Source: a virus
Virus record (IMG/VR): IMGVR_UViG_3300005663_000150
Coordinates: 1 to 31,558 of that record
Length of the DNA: 31,558 nucleotides
Strand: one strand, 5' to 3'
The translations under genes and the position numbers were made by a program. This document shows positions 25,585 through 29,778 of this stretch, piece by piece. The notes below the pieces were generated by a model that was not told the origin of the DNA, searched no databases, and saw only the letters and a program-made list of their open reading frames with translations. The number at the start of each line of letters is the position of its first letter. Position 1 is the stretch's first letter.

Positions 25585-25613
25585 GTTATACATCATTTTT
25601 CCTTCAATGTCAA
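25585..25613 (-). promoter_or_regulatory. Sigma-70-type promoter before large terminase
   Basis: On the minus strand TTGACA (25613-25608) is followed after exactly 17 bases by TATAAC (25590-25585), one mismatch from consensus. A start near 25578 would give a short leader carrying GCGGAGGTG. It lies five bases beyond the end of the tRNA-like gene, so large terminase and the structural genes can be expressed apart from the small genes upstream. Confidence 0.75.
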
Positions 25614-25618
25614 GGCTG

Positions 25619-25695
25619 TGGTGGCAGGGCCGGGACTCGAACCCGATTTAAGATGGGCATGAGCCACCTTGAGATTCCAAGACCTCCCCCCTGCA
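25619..25695 (-). tRNA. tRNA-like gene, anticodon CAT, with encoded CCA
   Basis: The minus strand folds as a cloverleaf: acceptor TGCAGGG / CCCTGCC, then discriminator A and an encoded CCA. The D arm is GAGG / TCTC with TTGG in the loop. The anticodon arm GGTGG-CTCATGC-CCATC has T33 and anticodon CAT (Met, or Ile if modified). The variable loop is TTAAA and the T arm is TCGGG-TTCGAGT-CCCGG. Odd points: the first acceptor pair is T-C, positions 8 and 14 are not the usual T and A, and one extra base lies between D and anticodon stems. A 1:72 mismatch is a feature of bacterial initiator tRNA, but the three G-C pairs of initiators are not all present (TGG/CCA). It may be functional or degenerate. 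Confidence 0.65.
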
Positions 25696-25699
25696 TCCA

Positions 25700-25852
25700 T
25701 TATTCCTTCACCTCACAAGTTACGGGTTTGCCATCGTCAACGACCATCATAGGGCCGCCCTCAGATGGAACGTGGTATAACACGCCATTGATACATAAAT
25801 CTGCGGGGCCTGTTATCATGAGCACCAGCAATATGGACAGGAGGAGTTTCAT
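25700..25852 (-). CDS. Small exported protein with signal peptide
   Basis: The 50-residue frame starts with a typical signal sequence (MKLLLSILLVLMITGPADLC). Short Lys-bearing n-region, hydrophobic core to residue 14 and a possible cleavage near Ala17, or Cys20 as first residue of a lipoprotein-like site, though the lipobox is imperfect. The mature part (INGVLYHVPSEGGPMMVVDD) is a short strand-rich peptide with one more Cys. The ATG overlaps the previous stop as ATGA. This is the last gene of the mini-gene chain and lies four bases before the tRNA-like gene. Function unknown. Confidence 0.6.
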   Translation of the reverse strand: MKLLLSILLVLMITGPADLCINGVLYHVPSEGGPMMVVDDGKPVTCEVKE

Positions 25853-25959
25853 GGCGTACACAGCCCTGAAGAAGCCCATATAGAATACAAAAAATTAAGA
25901 GCTATGGCTAAAAATATAATAAATAATATAGGTGCTAAATCATCACTGTTAAATATCAT
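25849..25959 (-). CDS. 36-residue single-helix membrane peptide
   Basis: The frame MIFNSDDLAP then continues with about 17 hydrophobic residues (ILFIIFLAIALNFLYSI) and a short tail WASSGLCTP. It overlaps both neighbours as ATGA (starts on the previous stop, ends on the next start), which strongly suggests genuine coupled translation despite its size. A small inner-membrane peptide is likely, for example an exclusion or lysis-timing factor, but no family is recognised. Confidence 0.55.
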   Translation of the reverse strand: MIFNSDDLAPILFIIFLAIALNFLYSIWASSGLCTP

Positions 25960-26099
25960 ACGTCCTCCAAGTCAGAGCCACACCAAGGGCAGAAACTTCT
26001 AGTATGGTTGATAACTTCAAATGGCCCCTTCCACTCGCCGGGCTTGTGTACGTACCAACTAGTCTCTCTTTCCCACTCTATACATGAGCACCATTTCAT
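25956..26099 (-). CDS. 47-residue zinc-ribbon-like protein
   Basis: The frame starts MKWCSCIEWERETSWYVHKP and ends with SFCPWCGSDLEDV. Cys4-x-Cys6 and Cys37-x2-Cys40-Gly form two knuckles about 30 residues apart, the spacing of a small zinc ribbon with five Trp. It overlaps the neighbours on each side as ATGA. Small phage proteins ending FCPWCG are common among early genes; the role is unknown. Confidence 0.65.
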   Translation of the reverse strand: MKWCSCIEWERETSWYVHKPGEWKGPFEVINHTRSFCPWCGSDLEDV

Positions 26100-26281
26100 T
26101 TAAACACCCCCCTGTCTTGTGATTGCCAAGAAAGACCGCCATCGGGAATCCTGATATATCTTTTCCATGCCAAACACATATAGTCAGCTCTTTTCTCACA
26201 CTCCCGCACATTATCGCTATCGCACCCCACGCAAGGGCTTTCGGGGGTGTCTTTGTTATGCTTGGGGTATCTTATGGGCAT
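26096..26281 (-). CDS. 61-residue Cys-rich protein
   Basis: From ATG 26281 (AAGGCGGGAAA upstream) the frame is MPIRYPKHNKDTPESPCVGC, with Cys17-x2-Cys20-x7-Cys28-x7-Cys36, a plausible four-cysteine zinc site, followed by a basic/aromatic segment (LAWKRYIRIPDGGLSW). A longer GTG frame to 26323 runs through the previous gene and is not preferred. It overlaps the upstream gene by ten bases and the downstream one as ATGA. No family recognised. Confidence 0.65.
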   Translation of the reverse strand: MPIRYPKHNKDTPESPCVGCDSDNVRECEKRADYMCLAWKRYIRIPDGGLSWQSQDRGVFK

Positions 26282-26424
26282 TTTCCCGCCTTGTAATCGC
26301 TTACCCCCATGAAGTACAGACACTCCTCCTCGGCACTCACGGCCTCGTCACGACACTTAAACGGGCCTTTGAGCCTTACACCGTCCATTACCACGTAATA
26401 CTCGTCTCCGTCTACCTCTATCAT
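26272..26424 (-). CDS. 50-residue hypothetical protein
   Basis: The frame starts MIEVDGDEYYVVMDGVRLKG and has Cys24, Cys35 and Cys49. The order strand-turn-strand then helix (FKCRDEAVSAEEECLYFMG) looks like a folded mini-domain. GGCGGGGGCGTGAA lies before the ATG. The stop overlaps the next start by ten bases (ATGCCCATAA). It lies in the chain of coupled mini-genes; its product is acidic, unlike the basic Cys-rich neighbour downstream. Confidence 0.6.
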   Translation of the reverse strand: MIEVDGDEYYVVMDGVRLKGPFKCRDEAVSAEEECLYFMGVSDYKAGKCP

Positions 26425-26466
26425 TTCACGCCCCCGCCACCATGTAGCTTATCGTTAAGTTATTCA

Positions 26467-26580
26467 TTACACCACCTTTATTCCAAAACAACATGAACAT
26501 ATACAGTCATCCACGCCTACCCATAAGTCCTCAAATCCATATAACTTATGGCATATATCACACGGCCTTGTCATGTTCAT
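26467..26580 (-). CDS. 37-residue Cys-rich peptide, zinc-knuckle-like
   Basis: The frame MNMTRPCDICHKLYGFEDLW then VGVDDCICSCCFGIKVV carries Cys7-x2-Cys10 and a Cys26-x-Cys28-x-Cys30-Cys31 cluster, enough for a zinc knuckle. Its ATG overlaps the upstream stop as ATGA (start 26580, stop of the neighbour at 26577-26579). A 13-codon frame follows from its stop to the next gene, which I regard as spacer. Function unknown. Confidence 0.55.
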   Translation of the reverse strand: MNMTRPCDICHKLYGFEDLWVGVDDCICSCCFGIKVV

Positions 26581-26726
26581 GCTTCACCCCCTGTCCATAT
26601 GGTCTTATTATTAGGCTCCCACTCCCATCCACATGCTATCTGTATATATGGCTCACTACAATTACATAACTGACCCTTAATATCATTAGGACACCCAATA
26701 CATACCCGTTTATCAATGTATATCAT
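26577..26726 (-). CDS. 49-residue Cys-rich protein, first of mini-gene chain
   Basis: Preceded by ATAAGGAGACCTT, a good ribosome site. The frame starts MIYIDKRVCIGCPNDIKGQL and has Cys9-x2-Cys12, Cys21-x-Cys23 and Cys32, then Trp-rich ACGWEWEPNN. This is a compact metal-binding pattern (ferredoxin-like spacing is not met). It is the first gene after the small terminase and a G/C-rich hairpin, with a possible promoter about 20-45 bases upstream. Ends with ATGA overlap. Confidence 0.65.
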   Translation of the reverse strand: MIYIDKRVCIGCPNDIKGQLCNCSEPYIQIACGWEWEPNNKTIWTGGEA

Positions 26727-26741
26727 AAGGTCTCCTTATAT

Positions 26742-26770
26742 AACATATTGGTTATAGACCCCTTTGTGAA
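26742..26770 (-). promoter_or_regulatory. Possible sigma-70-type promoter for mini-gene chain
   Basis: TTCACA (26770-26765), 17 bases, then TATGTT (26747-26742) on the minus strand: 5 of 6 and 4 of 6 matches. Transcription would begin just before the ribosome site of the gene at 26726. Weaker than the two terminase promoters, so listed as tentative. Confidence 0.35.
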
Positions 26771-26804
26771 AAAATTGTCTGAGGTGGATACTTAATAATG
26801 AGCA

Positions 26805-26828
26805 GGGGGGTGGGGTGTGTATCCCCCC
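26805..26828. other. G/C-tract hairpin between small terminase and mini-genes
   Basis: A run of six G (26805-26810) pairs with six C (26823-26828) around a 12-base loop, inside a 183-base non-coding gap (26727-26909). Further G runs follow (26812-26815, 26838-26840, 26851-26855), so the plus strand could instead form a G-quadruplex. It may attenuate transcription after the small terminase gene or mark a packaging site. No U-tract follows on either strand. Confidence 0.45.
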
Positions 26829-26909
26829 TACCCCTCGTGGGTGTGTGTATGGGGGTCAATGTCTGTGTCTGATAAGGTATATTATGTAAAGTTATTGAAT
26901 ATATCATTA

Positions 26910-27398
26910 TTAATCAATGCCCTTTTCTTCACAACTGGCTATATCTTGCTCTAGCTTCTTGATATTACTATCCATAACGTGTAGTTCTTGTACGCTATGC
27001 TCGTATGAACGTACATTGACATTGCTGGTGGCCTTGCCCTGGACCAGCATGGATTTATCGGTAAGAATGGCAAAAGCTGTACTTAACTGTTGGATTTCAC
27101 TAGGTTTTTCAGGGATGAGGTTATCATTTATGATAGCATGGTCTATGTTGCTTAGAATACCCGCGCGAACATTGTCAATTAATTCGGCTTCTTTATCCCT
27201 GTAAGTCTTTAATAACTCACCATTCTTTTTAAGCCTGCTAATCATTGCATATATATTTGAGGTATCACATCCGACACGCTCTGCAATGTCCTTAACAGGC
27301 ATATCCCCTTGAATGAGGGCTACGGTTAGTTCTTGATCTATCTTATATCCAGCTGTCTTGAGAGGTTTGGAAGGTTTCTCTGTCTGTGCCTTAGACAT
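26910..27398 (-). CDS. terS: Small terminase-like HTH protein
   Basis: The 162-residue protein has a basic N-terminal tail, an HTH at about 33-56 (MPVKDIAERVGCDTSNIYAM) and a helical middle containing QLSTAFAILTDKSMLVQGKAT. That phrase is typical of small terminases and related phage HTH proteins. The end is a coiled coil (MDSNIKKLEQDIASCEEKG). It would recognise the packaging site and recruit the large subunit. A stray HTH regulator of other function is possible, because the large terminase is about 1.3 kb away with eight elements between. There is no ribosome site: the ATG coincides with the predicted transcription start, so the message looks leaderless. Confidence 0.75.
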   Translation of the reverse strand: MSKAQTEKPSKPLKTAGYKIDQELTVALIQGDMPVKDIAERVGCDTSNIYAMISRLKKNGELLKTYRDKEAELIDNVRAGILSNIDHAIINDNLIPEKPSEIQQLSTAFAILTDKSMLVQGKATSNVNVRSYEHSVQELHVMDSNIKKLEQDIASCEEKGID

Positions 27399-27404
27399 GA
27401 GCTA

Positions 27405-27433
27405 ATTATACTTGAATGGTGTAAGTATGTCAA
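27405..27433 (-). promoter_or_regulatory. Perfect sigma-70 promoter, leaderless small-terminase message
   Basis: On the minus strand TTGACA (27433-27428), exactly 17 bases, then TATAAT (27410-27405): a full consensus match. Six bases (TAGCTC) separate the -10 box from the ATG at 27398, so the predicted first base is the A of the start codon. No Shine-Dalgarno sequence is possible in such a message. Confidence 0.85.
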
Positions 27434-27444
27434 TAGGTTTATAC

Positions 27445-27458
27445 GTCTCTATCGAGAC
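27445..27458. promoter_or_regulatory. Inverted repeat just upstream of small-terminase -35
   Basis: GTCTC-TATC-GAGAC is a perfect 5-bp inverted repeat about 47-60 bases before the predicted start. Its arms resemble those of the palindromes at 27906, 27925 and 28006, but with different spacing. It could be an activator site for the late promoter, or a simple hairpin. Confidence 0.4.
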
Positions 27459-27612
27459 AAGTCATTTGTTGGGAGTCATTGGGCATCTAAGCACATACAC
27501 GAAACACGTGACGTGGTCTGAAGGACTAGGGGCATCTTTATTATAAGCACTTGAGACTGGGGCTTGTCAAATAAGGTGAACTTATAGGTGCGTAATGTTT
27601 GACATTCAATGC

Positions 27613-27798
27613 CTTGCAGGGATATTTCATTCATTTCTATTGCGATAGAGTCTCAGTTCTAATTAAGAACGGTTATTAACTGGGGGATTTGTGGGGGCTG
27701 GCTATCCCTGCAAGCCATCATGCGTATCACTAGCGGATCACCTTACAAAGCACAGTAGGATGGCCCTGTCCGTACTCATGGGGTGTTCACCAGCCCCC
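27613..27798. other. Nested long-range inverted repeats, possible structured RNA
   Basis: This gene-free stretch has three perfect pairings: CTTGCAGGGATA (27613-27624) with TATCCCTGCAAG (27703-27714); GGGGGCTGG (27693-27701) with CCAGCCCCC (27790-27798); and, inside that, GCCATC (27714-27719) with GATGGC (27759-27764). Small hairpins lie between (CTAT-TGCG-ATAG; GTTCT-AATTA-AGAAC). The first and second sets could be alternative folds, as in a switch. A TTGACA at 27599-27604 with a weak -10 (GATATT) could start a rightward transcript. A replication origin or packaging-related site is an alternative. Confidence 0.4.
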
Positions 27799-27855
27799 GA
27801 AAAGTATGTGCTACCTTCCACATTCATTATAACATACCCGCGATCCTTTGTGTAA

Positions 27856-27882
27856 GGGCTGGTAGTCACAAGCCCGCTTGTG
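27856..27882. other. Overlapping small hairpins
   Basis: GGGCT (27856-27860) can pair with AGCCC (27871-27875), and CACAAGC (27867-27873) with GCTTGTG (27876-27882). The two stems exclude each other. They lie just before the first palindrome of the sigma-54 region; role unknown. Confidence 0.35.
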
Positions 27883-27905
27883 TATCATCAATCGGCTTTC
27901 AGTAG

Positions 27906-27937
27906 TCTCAAAATGAGATTTCAGTCTCAAAATGAGA
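27906..27937. promoter_or_regulatory. Two tandem palindromic activator sites (UAS-like)
   Basis: TCTCAAAATGAGA occurs at 27906-27918 and again at 27925-27937, 19 bases apart (about two helical turns). Each is a 5-bp inverted repeat around AAA. They lie about 170-200 bases before the predicted start of the sigma-54 promoter, a normal distance for sites of a bacterial enhancer-binding protein. Repressor operators would look similar. Confidence 0.65.
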
Positions 27938-27958
27938 TTTAAACATAAAATGCTATTT

Positions 27959-27971
27959 AATCAATACGTTA
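27959..27971 (+). promoter_or_regulatory. IHF-type bend site
   Basis: AATCAATACGTTA matches WATCAANNNNTTR at every defined position and has AT-rich DNA upstream. It lies between the distal palindromes and the proximal one, where IHF bends DNA at sigma-54 promoters. Confidence 0.55.
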
Positions 27972-28005
27972 GCGACTAGCAAGTCTTGATAATAAGTAAA
28001 ACCAG

Positions 28006-28018
28006 TCTCAAAATGAGA
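28006..28018. promoter_or_regulatory. Third palindromic activator site
   Basis: TCTCAAAATGAGA again, exactly 100 bases after the first copy; the match extends to 23 bases including flanks. It is centred about 95 bases before the predicted start. A half-site (ATCTCAAAA, 28068-28076) lies closer to the core. Confidence 0.65.
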
Positions 28019-28080
28019 TTTCAGTCAATTTGTCTTCACGATGGCCAGTTGATTTATAACGATTATTTATCTCAAAACTT

Positions 28081-28096
28081 TGGCACGGAGCTTGCA
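28081..28096 (+). promoter_or_regulatory. Sigma-54 (-24/-12) promoter
   Basis: TGGCACGGAGCTTGCA matches the sigma-54 consensus TGGCACG-N4-TTGCA without a mismatch, with GG (28082-28083) and GC (28094-28095) separated by ten bases. Transcription should start near 28107, about 20 bases before the ATG at 28127. Palindromes and an IHF site upstream complete the arrangement of an enhancer-dependent promoter. Confidence 0.8.
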
Positions 28097-28126
28097 TCTA
28101 TACAGGCAGAAAGTGAGGGCGCGAAC

Positions 28127-28363
28127 ATGGCAAAGTCAATAACAGTCAGGTTTCACGAAGCGGGCCGCAAGTTCTATTTCACAGACAAGGGCATGGAAGC
28201 CCGGAGTTCAAGGAATGGAATAGAGAAGGCACACATGCTGTTTGAGGCCGTGGAGGCCGTGACAGGCCGTCAGTACCATTTCGGGACTAAGAGGTTCAAG
28301 GCATTTGCAAGAGGCTTTAACGGAGCATGTTCACATGATGGCGAGAGGACAATATACGCATAG
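28127..28363 (+). CDS. First gene of rightward early operon, hypothetical
   Basis: 78 residues from ATG 28127 (GTGAGGGCGCGAAC upstream). An open frame from 27986 runs through the sigma-54 promoter and is rejected. The protein is basic (MAKSITVRFHEAGRKFYFTD, later FGTKRFKAFARGFNG), with a strand-turn-strand start and a helix (EKAHMLFEAVEAVTG). It might bind nucleic acid. As first product of an enhancer-controlled operon it may act early on the host. No family recognised. Confidence 0.75.
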   Translation: MAKSITVRFHEAGRKFYFTDKGMEARSSRNGIEKAHMLFEAVEAVTGRQYHFGTKRFKAFARGFNGACSHDGERTIYA

Positions 28364-28410
28364 CTTAAACATTCCCGGTAGGGCTCTATGCCTTGCCGGG
28401 AGTAGTTAAG
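28364..28410 (+). other. Intergenic hairpin after first early gene
   Basis: Starting directly after the stop, CTTAA (28364-28368) pairs with TTAAG (28406-28410), and within it TCCCGG pairs with CCGGGA around a 19-base loop holding a smaller GGGC/GCC stem. There is no U-tract, so it is more likely an mRNA-processing or stability hairpin than a terminator. Confidence 0.45.
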
Positions 28411-28442
28411 GAATGAACACTAACCAGATGGAGGATGAGGAC

Positions 28443-28595
28443 ATGACGAAAACAAATGAAGATAAGTTTATTAAAAAGGTAGGAATGATTATAAGCAAAC
28501 TCATGGACTTGAGAGCCTTGGGGGCTGATTCGGCAACGGTGCAGCATATTATCGATAGCGTCAATGACCTTGAGGGTGACACTATCCGCTCCTAG
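28443..28595 (+). CDS. 50-residue helical protein
   Basis: Start at ATG 28443 behind GGAGGATGAGGAC; an ATG at 28413 would add ten acidic residues. The frame MTKTNEDKFIKKVGMIISKL continues with two amphipathic helices (LMDLRALGADSA, VQHIIDSVNDLEG). The leader plus first codons (AACCAGA-GGAGG-TGAGGACATGAC) are nearly identical to those at 28814-28838 before another gene, showing duplication. Likely a small helical, possibly dimeric, accessory protein; no family recognised. Confidence 0.6.
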   Translation: MTKTNEDKFIKKVGMIISKLMDLRALGADSATVQHIIDSVNDLEGDTIRS

Positions 28596-28601
28596 CCCTT
28601 G

Positions 28602-28624
28602 CCTTGGCTCTACAGGGGCCAGGG
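28602..28624 (+). other. Intergenic hairpin
   Basis: CCTTGGC (28602-28608) pairs with GCCAGGG (28618-28624) across a 9-base loop (one G-T pair), directly before the repeated leader at 28621. Similar GC-rich hairpins occur between other early genes. Confidence 0.4.
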
Positions 28625-28670
28625 TTGGCGATAGGAGTTAAACCTTAATAGAGAGGGGTTTGGATATGAA
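28621..28670 (+). repeat. Repeated leader, copy 1
   Basis: Fifty bases shared with 29039-29088. Identical are the first 18 (AGGGTTGGCGATAGGAGT) and the last 20 (GAGAGGGGTTTGGATATGAA), with a 12-base variable centre of equal length. It carries the ribosome site and ATG of the gene at 28666. Confidence 0.85.
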
Positions 28671-28794
28671 CGTAGAGAATATTGCAAGGCTGGTGGCTGT
28701 TAAGGTCAGATTATTCGACCCTAAACCCTTAACGTATGACGAGCAAAAGGACCTTAGCTTGTTATTGCACAAAATATGGGAAGAAGAGGCCTAA
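28666..28794 (+). CDS. 42-residue hypothetical protein
   Basis: The frame MNVENIARLVAVKVRLFDPK continues PLTYDEQKDLSLLLHKIWEEEA: two short helices and a proline break. GAGAGGGG lies six bases before the ATG in the repeated leader. The following TAACATG starts the next gene, and that junction is itself duplicated at 29328-29355. Too short for the usual ORF cut-off but well supported by leader and spacing. Confidence 0.6.
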   Translation: MNVENIARLVAVKVRLFDPKPLTYDEQKDLSLLLHKIWEEEA

Positions 28795-28795
28795 C

Positions 28796-29038
28796 ATGCC
28801 AGAGCTAATCATAAACCAGACGGAGGGTGAGGACATGACCAGAACAGAACTTAAAAGGAAAGCACAAGCAGAGATACTTGATGCGGCTATGCAGTCAACA
28901 ATTAGAACGGCGGAGATGAACCTTGACGGCTTAAATGATAAAGACATGGCAGACTTGATGGCTGAAATGGATAGCCAGCTCAAGCGTATTGAGAAGATGT
29001 TTGGATACGTACCAGGTTCATGGATGAGAGGGGCATAG
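28796..29038 (+). CDS. 80-residue helical protein, duplicated start
   Basis: From ATG 28796 (MPELII) the frame continues NQTEGEDMTRTELKRKAQAE, then a long helix with IRTAEMNLDGLNDKDMADLM and DSQLKRIEKMFG, ending VPGSWMRGA. MPELII recurs at the start of the gene at 29337, and GGAGGGTGAGGAC before Met14 (28835) recurs before 28443. Translation could therefore start at either ATG, giving 80 or 67 residues. An acidic coiled-coil-like accessory protein; no family recognised. Confidence 0.6.
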   Translation: MPELIINQTEGEDMTRTELKRKAQAEILDAAMQSTIRTAEMNLDGLNDKDMADLMAEMDSQLKRIEKMFGYVPGSWMRGA

Positions 29039-29088
29039 AGGGTTGGCGATAGGAGTATTAACCAGCACGAGAGGGGTTTGGATATGAA
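29039..29088 (+). repeat. Repeated leader, copy 2
   Basis: Second copy of the 50-base leader at 28621, again ending in the ATG and first bases of a gene, but the gene that follows is unrelated to the one after copy 1. Confidence 0.85.
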
Positions 29089-29335
29089 AAAGTGGGAAGT
29101 CAGTGGATGGCATGGGCATATCAATATCATTACGGATGATGAGATTATAGCAACAATAACAGACATTACCGCTAACGGATACGCTAACGCCCGCCTCATA
29201 GCCGCCGCACCGGACATGCTGGAACTGCTCAAGATGTATCCATGGGAATGCACTTGCAAAGAGGACGGGAGATTAACAGAGGGTACTTGTTATGGATGTC
29301 GGTTAACGGCCCTCGTTGAAAGCCTGGAGGCCTAA
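29084..29335 (+). CDS. 83-residue protein with ANARLIAAAP motif
   Basis: Start at ATG 29084 behind GAGAGGGG. An N-terminal strand pair (KKWEVSGWHGHINIITDDEI, IATITDITA) is followed by NARLIAAAPDMLELLKMY, a motif widespread in small phage early proteins. A Cys-rich end then follows (CTCKEDG..GTCYGC), able to bind zinc, so this is a fused version of the module at 29779. The role of the family is unknown. The last codons lead into the duplicated CCTAACATG junction. Confidence 0.75.
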   Translation: MKKWEVSGWHGHINIITDDEIIATITDITANGYANARLIAAAPDMLELLKMYPWECTCKEDGRLTEGTCYGCRLTALVESLEA

Positions 29336-29336
29336 C

Positions 29337-29462
29337 ATGCCAGAGCTAATCATACGTTGCCCGATATGTAACGGGGTGTGCGCTATTCATGGCAGGTTCG
29401 TGGAGTGCAGGGTTCATGGGTTCTTCATTGGAGCGGATTTATTAACGGTTATTGAGTATTAA
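29337..29462 (+). CDS. 41-residue zinc-ribbon-like protein
   Basis: The frame MPELIIRCPICNGVCAIHGR continues FVECRVHGFFIGADLLTVIEY, with Cys8-x2-Cys11, Cys15 and Cys24, plus His18 and His27 as further ligands. GGAGGCCTAAC precedes the ATG. The first six residues and 28 bases around the start are the same as at 28796. A small metal-binding early protein; function unknown. Confidence 0.6.
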   Translation: MPELIIRCPICNGVCAIHGRFVECRVHGFFIGADLLTVIEY

Positions 29463-29485
29463 CCTTTTAAATGTAGGGTTTGATT

Positions 29486-29719
29486 ATGGCAATAGATATG
29501 AGAAAAGAAAGCGCATCAGGAAGAAAGCAATGGTACGGTGTAGGAATAAGTTATGCCAAGATTCATGCAAATGCAATATCCAGCTATATGACTGAACTAG
29601 CACACGGTTCCACAGGTGAACGGATAGCTTTAATGGAAGAGGTAGATTTCCATATAACAAAGTTATCTGAGAGATTGGATACACTAAGGGAAATACTTGC
29701 TATAGAACGCAAGGCCTAG
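29486..29719 (+). CDS. 77-residue helical protein
   Basis: From ATG 29486 (TAGGGTTTGATT upstream): MAIDMRKESASGRKQWYGVG, then two helices (AKIHANAISSYMTELAHG; ERIALMEEVDFHITKLSERLDTLREILAIERKA), the second with heptad hydrophobics suggesting a coiled coil. A TTG at 29480 would add two residues. It looks like a small dimerising protein. No family recognised. Confidence 0.65.
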   Translation: MAIDMRKESASGRKQWYGVGISYAKIHANAISSYMTELAHGSTGERIALMEEVDFHITKLSERLDTLREILAIERKA

Positions 29720-29730
29720 CATAAGGGAGA

Positions 29731-29749
29731 GCCGGATCAACCACCCGGC
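29731..29749 (+). other. Intergenic hairpin
   Basis: GCCGG (29731-29735) pairs with CCGGC (29745-29749) around a 9-base loop between two early genes; no U-tract follows. Confidence 0.4.
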
Positions 29750-29778
29750 GAGGGATAACCGCAACAATGGAGGGTATC

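Noticed and set aside
25543-25596. 17-codon leader peptide before large terminase (MMYNKLEIYKSRRCGVA)
   Set aside because: Its ATG and first codons are inside the TTGACA-N17-TATAAC promoter, so the main transcript would start after its start codon; overlap with CTG 25546 is probably incidental.
26426-26467. 13-codon frame starting by TAATG overlap between two mini-genes
   Set aside because: Too short and without a ribosome site of its own beyond GGTGGTG; treated as spacer.
27599-27627. Rightward sigma-70 promoter (TTGACA with GATATT after 16 bases)
   Set aside because: The -10 box is weak and spacing is not optimal; mentioned only as a possible source of a transcript through the structured region.
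27906-28018. CRISPR-like repeats
   Set aside because: Only three short palindromic copies with unequal spacing (19 and 81 bases) and no spacers of constant length; regulatory sites explain them better.
27986-28126. N-terminal extension of the first early gene to ATG 27986
   Set aside because: It would run through a palindrome and the sigma-54 core and lacks a ribosome site; ATG 28127 follows the promoter properly.
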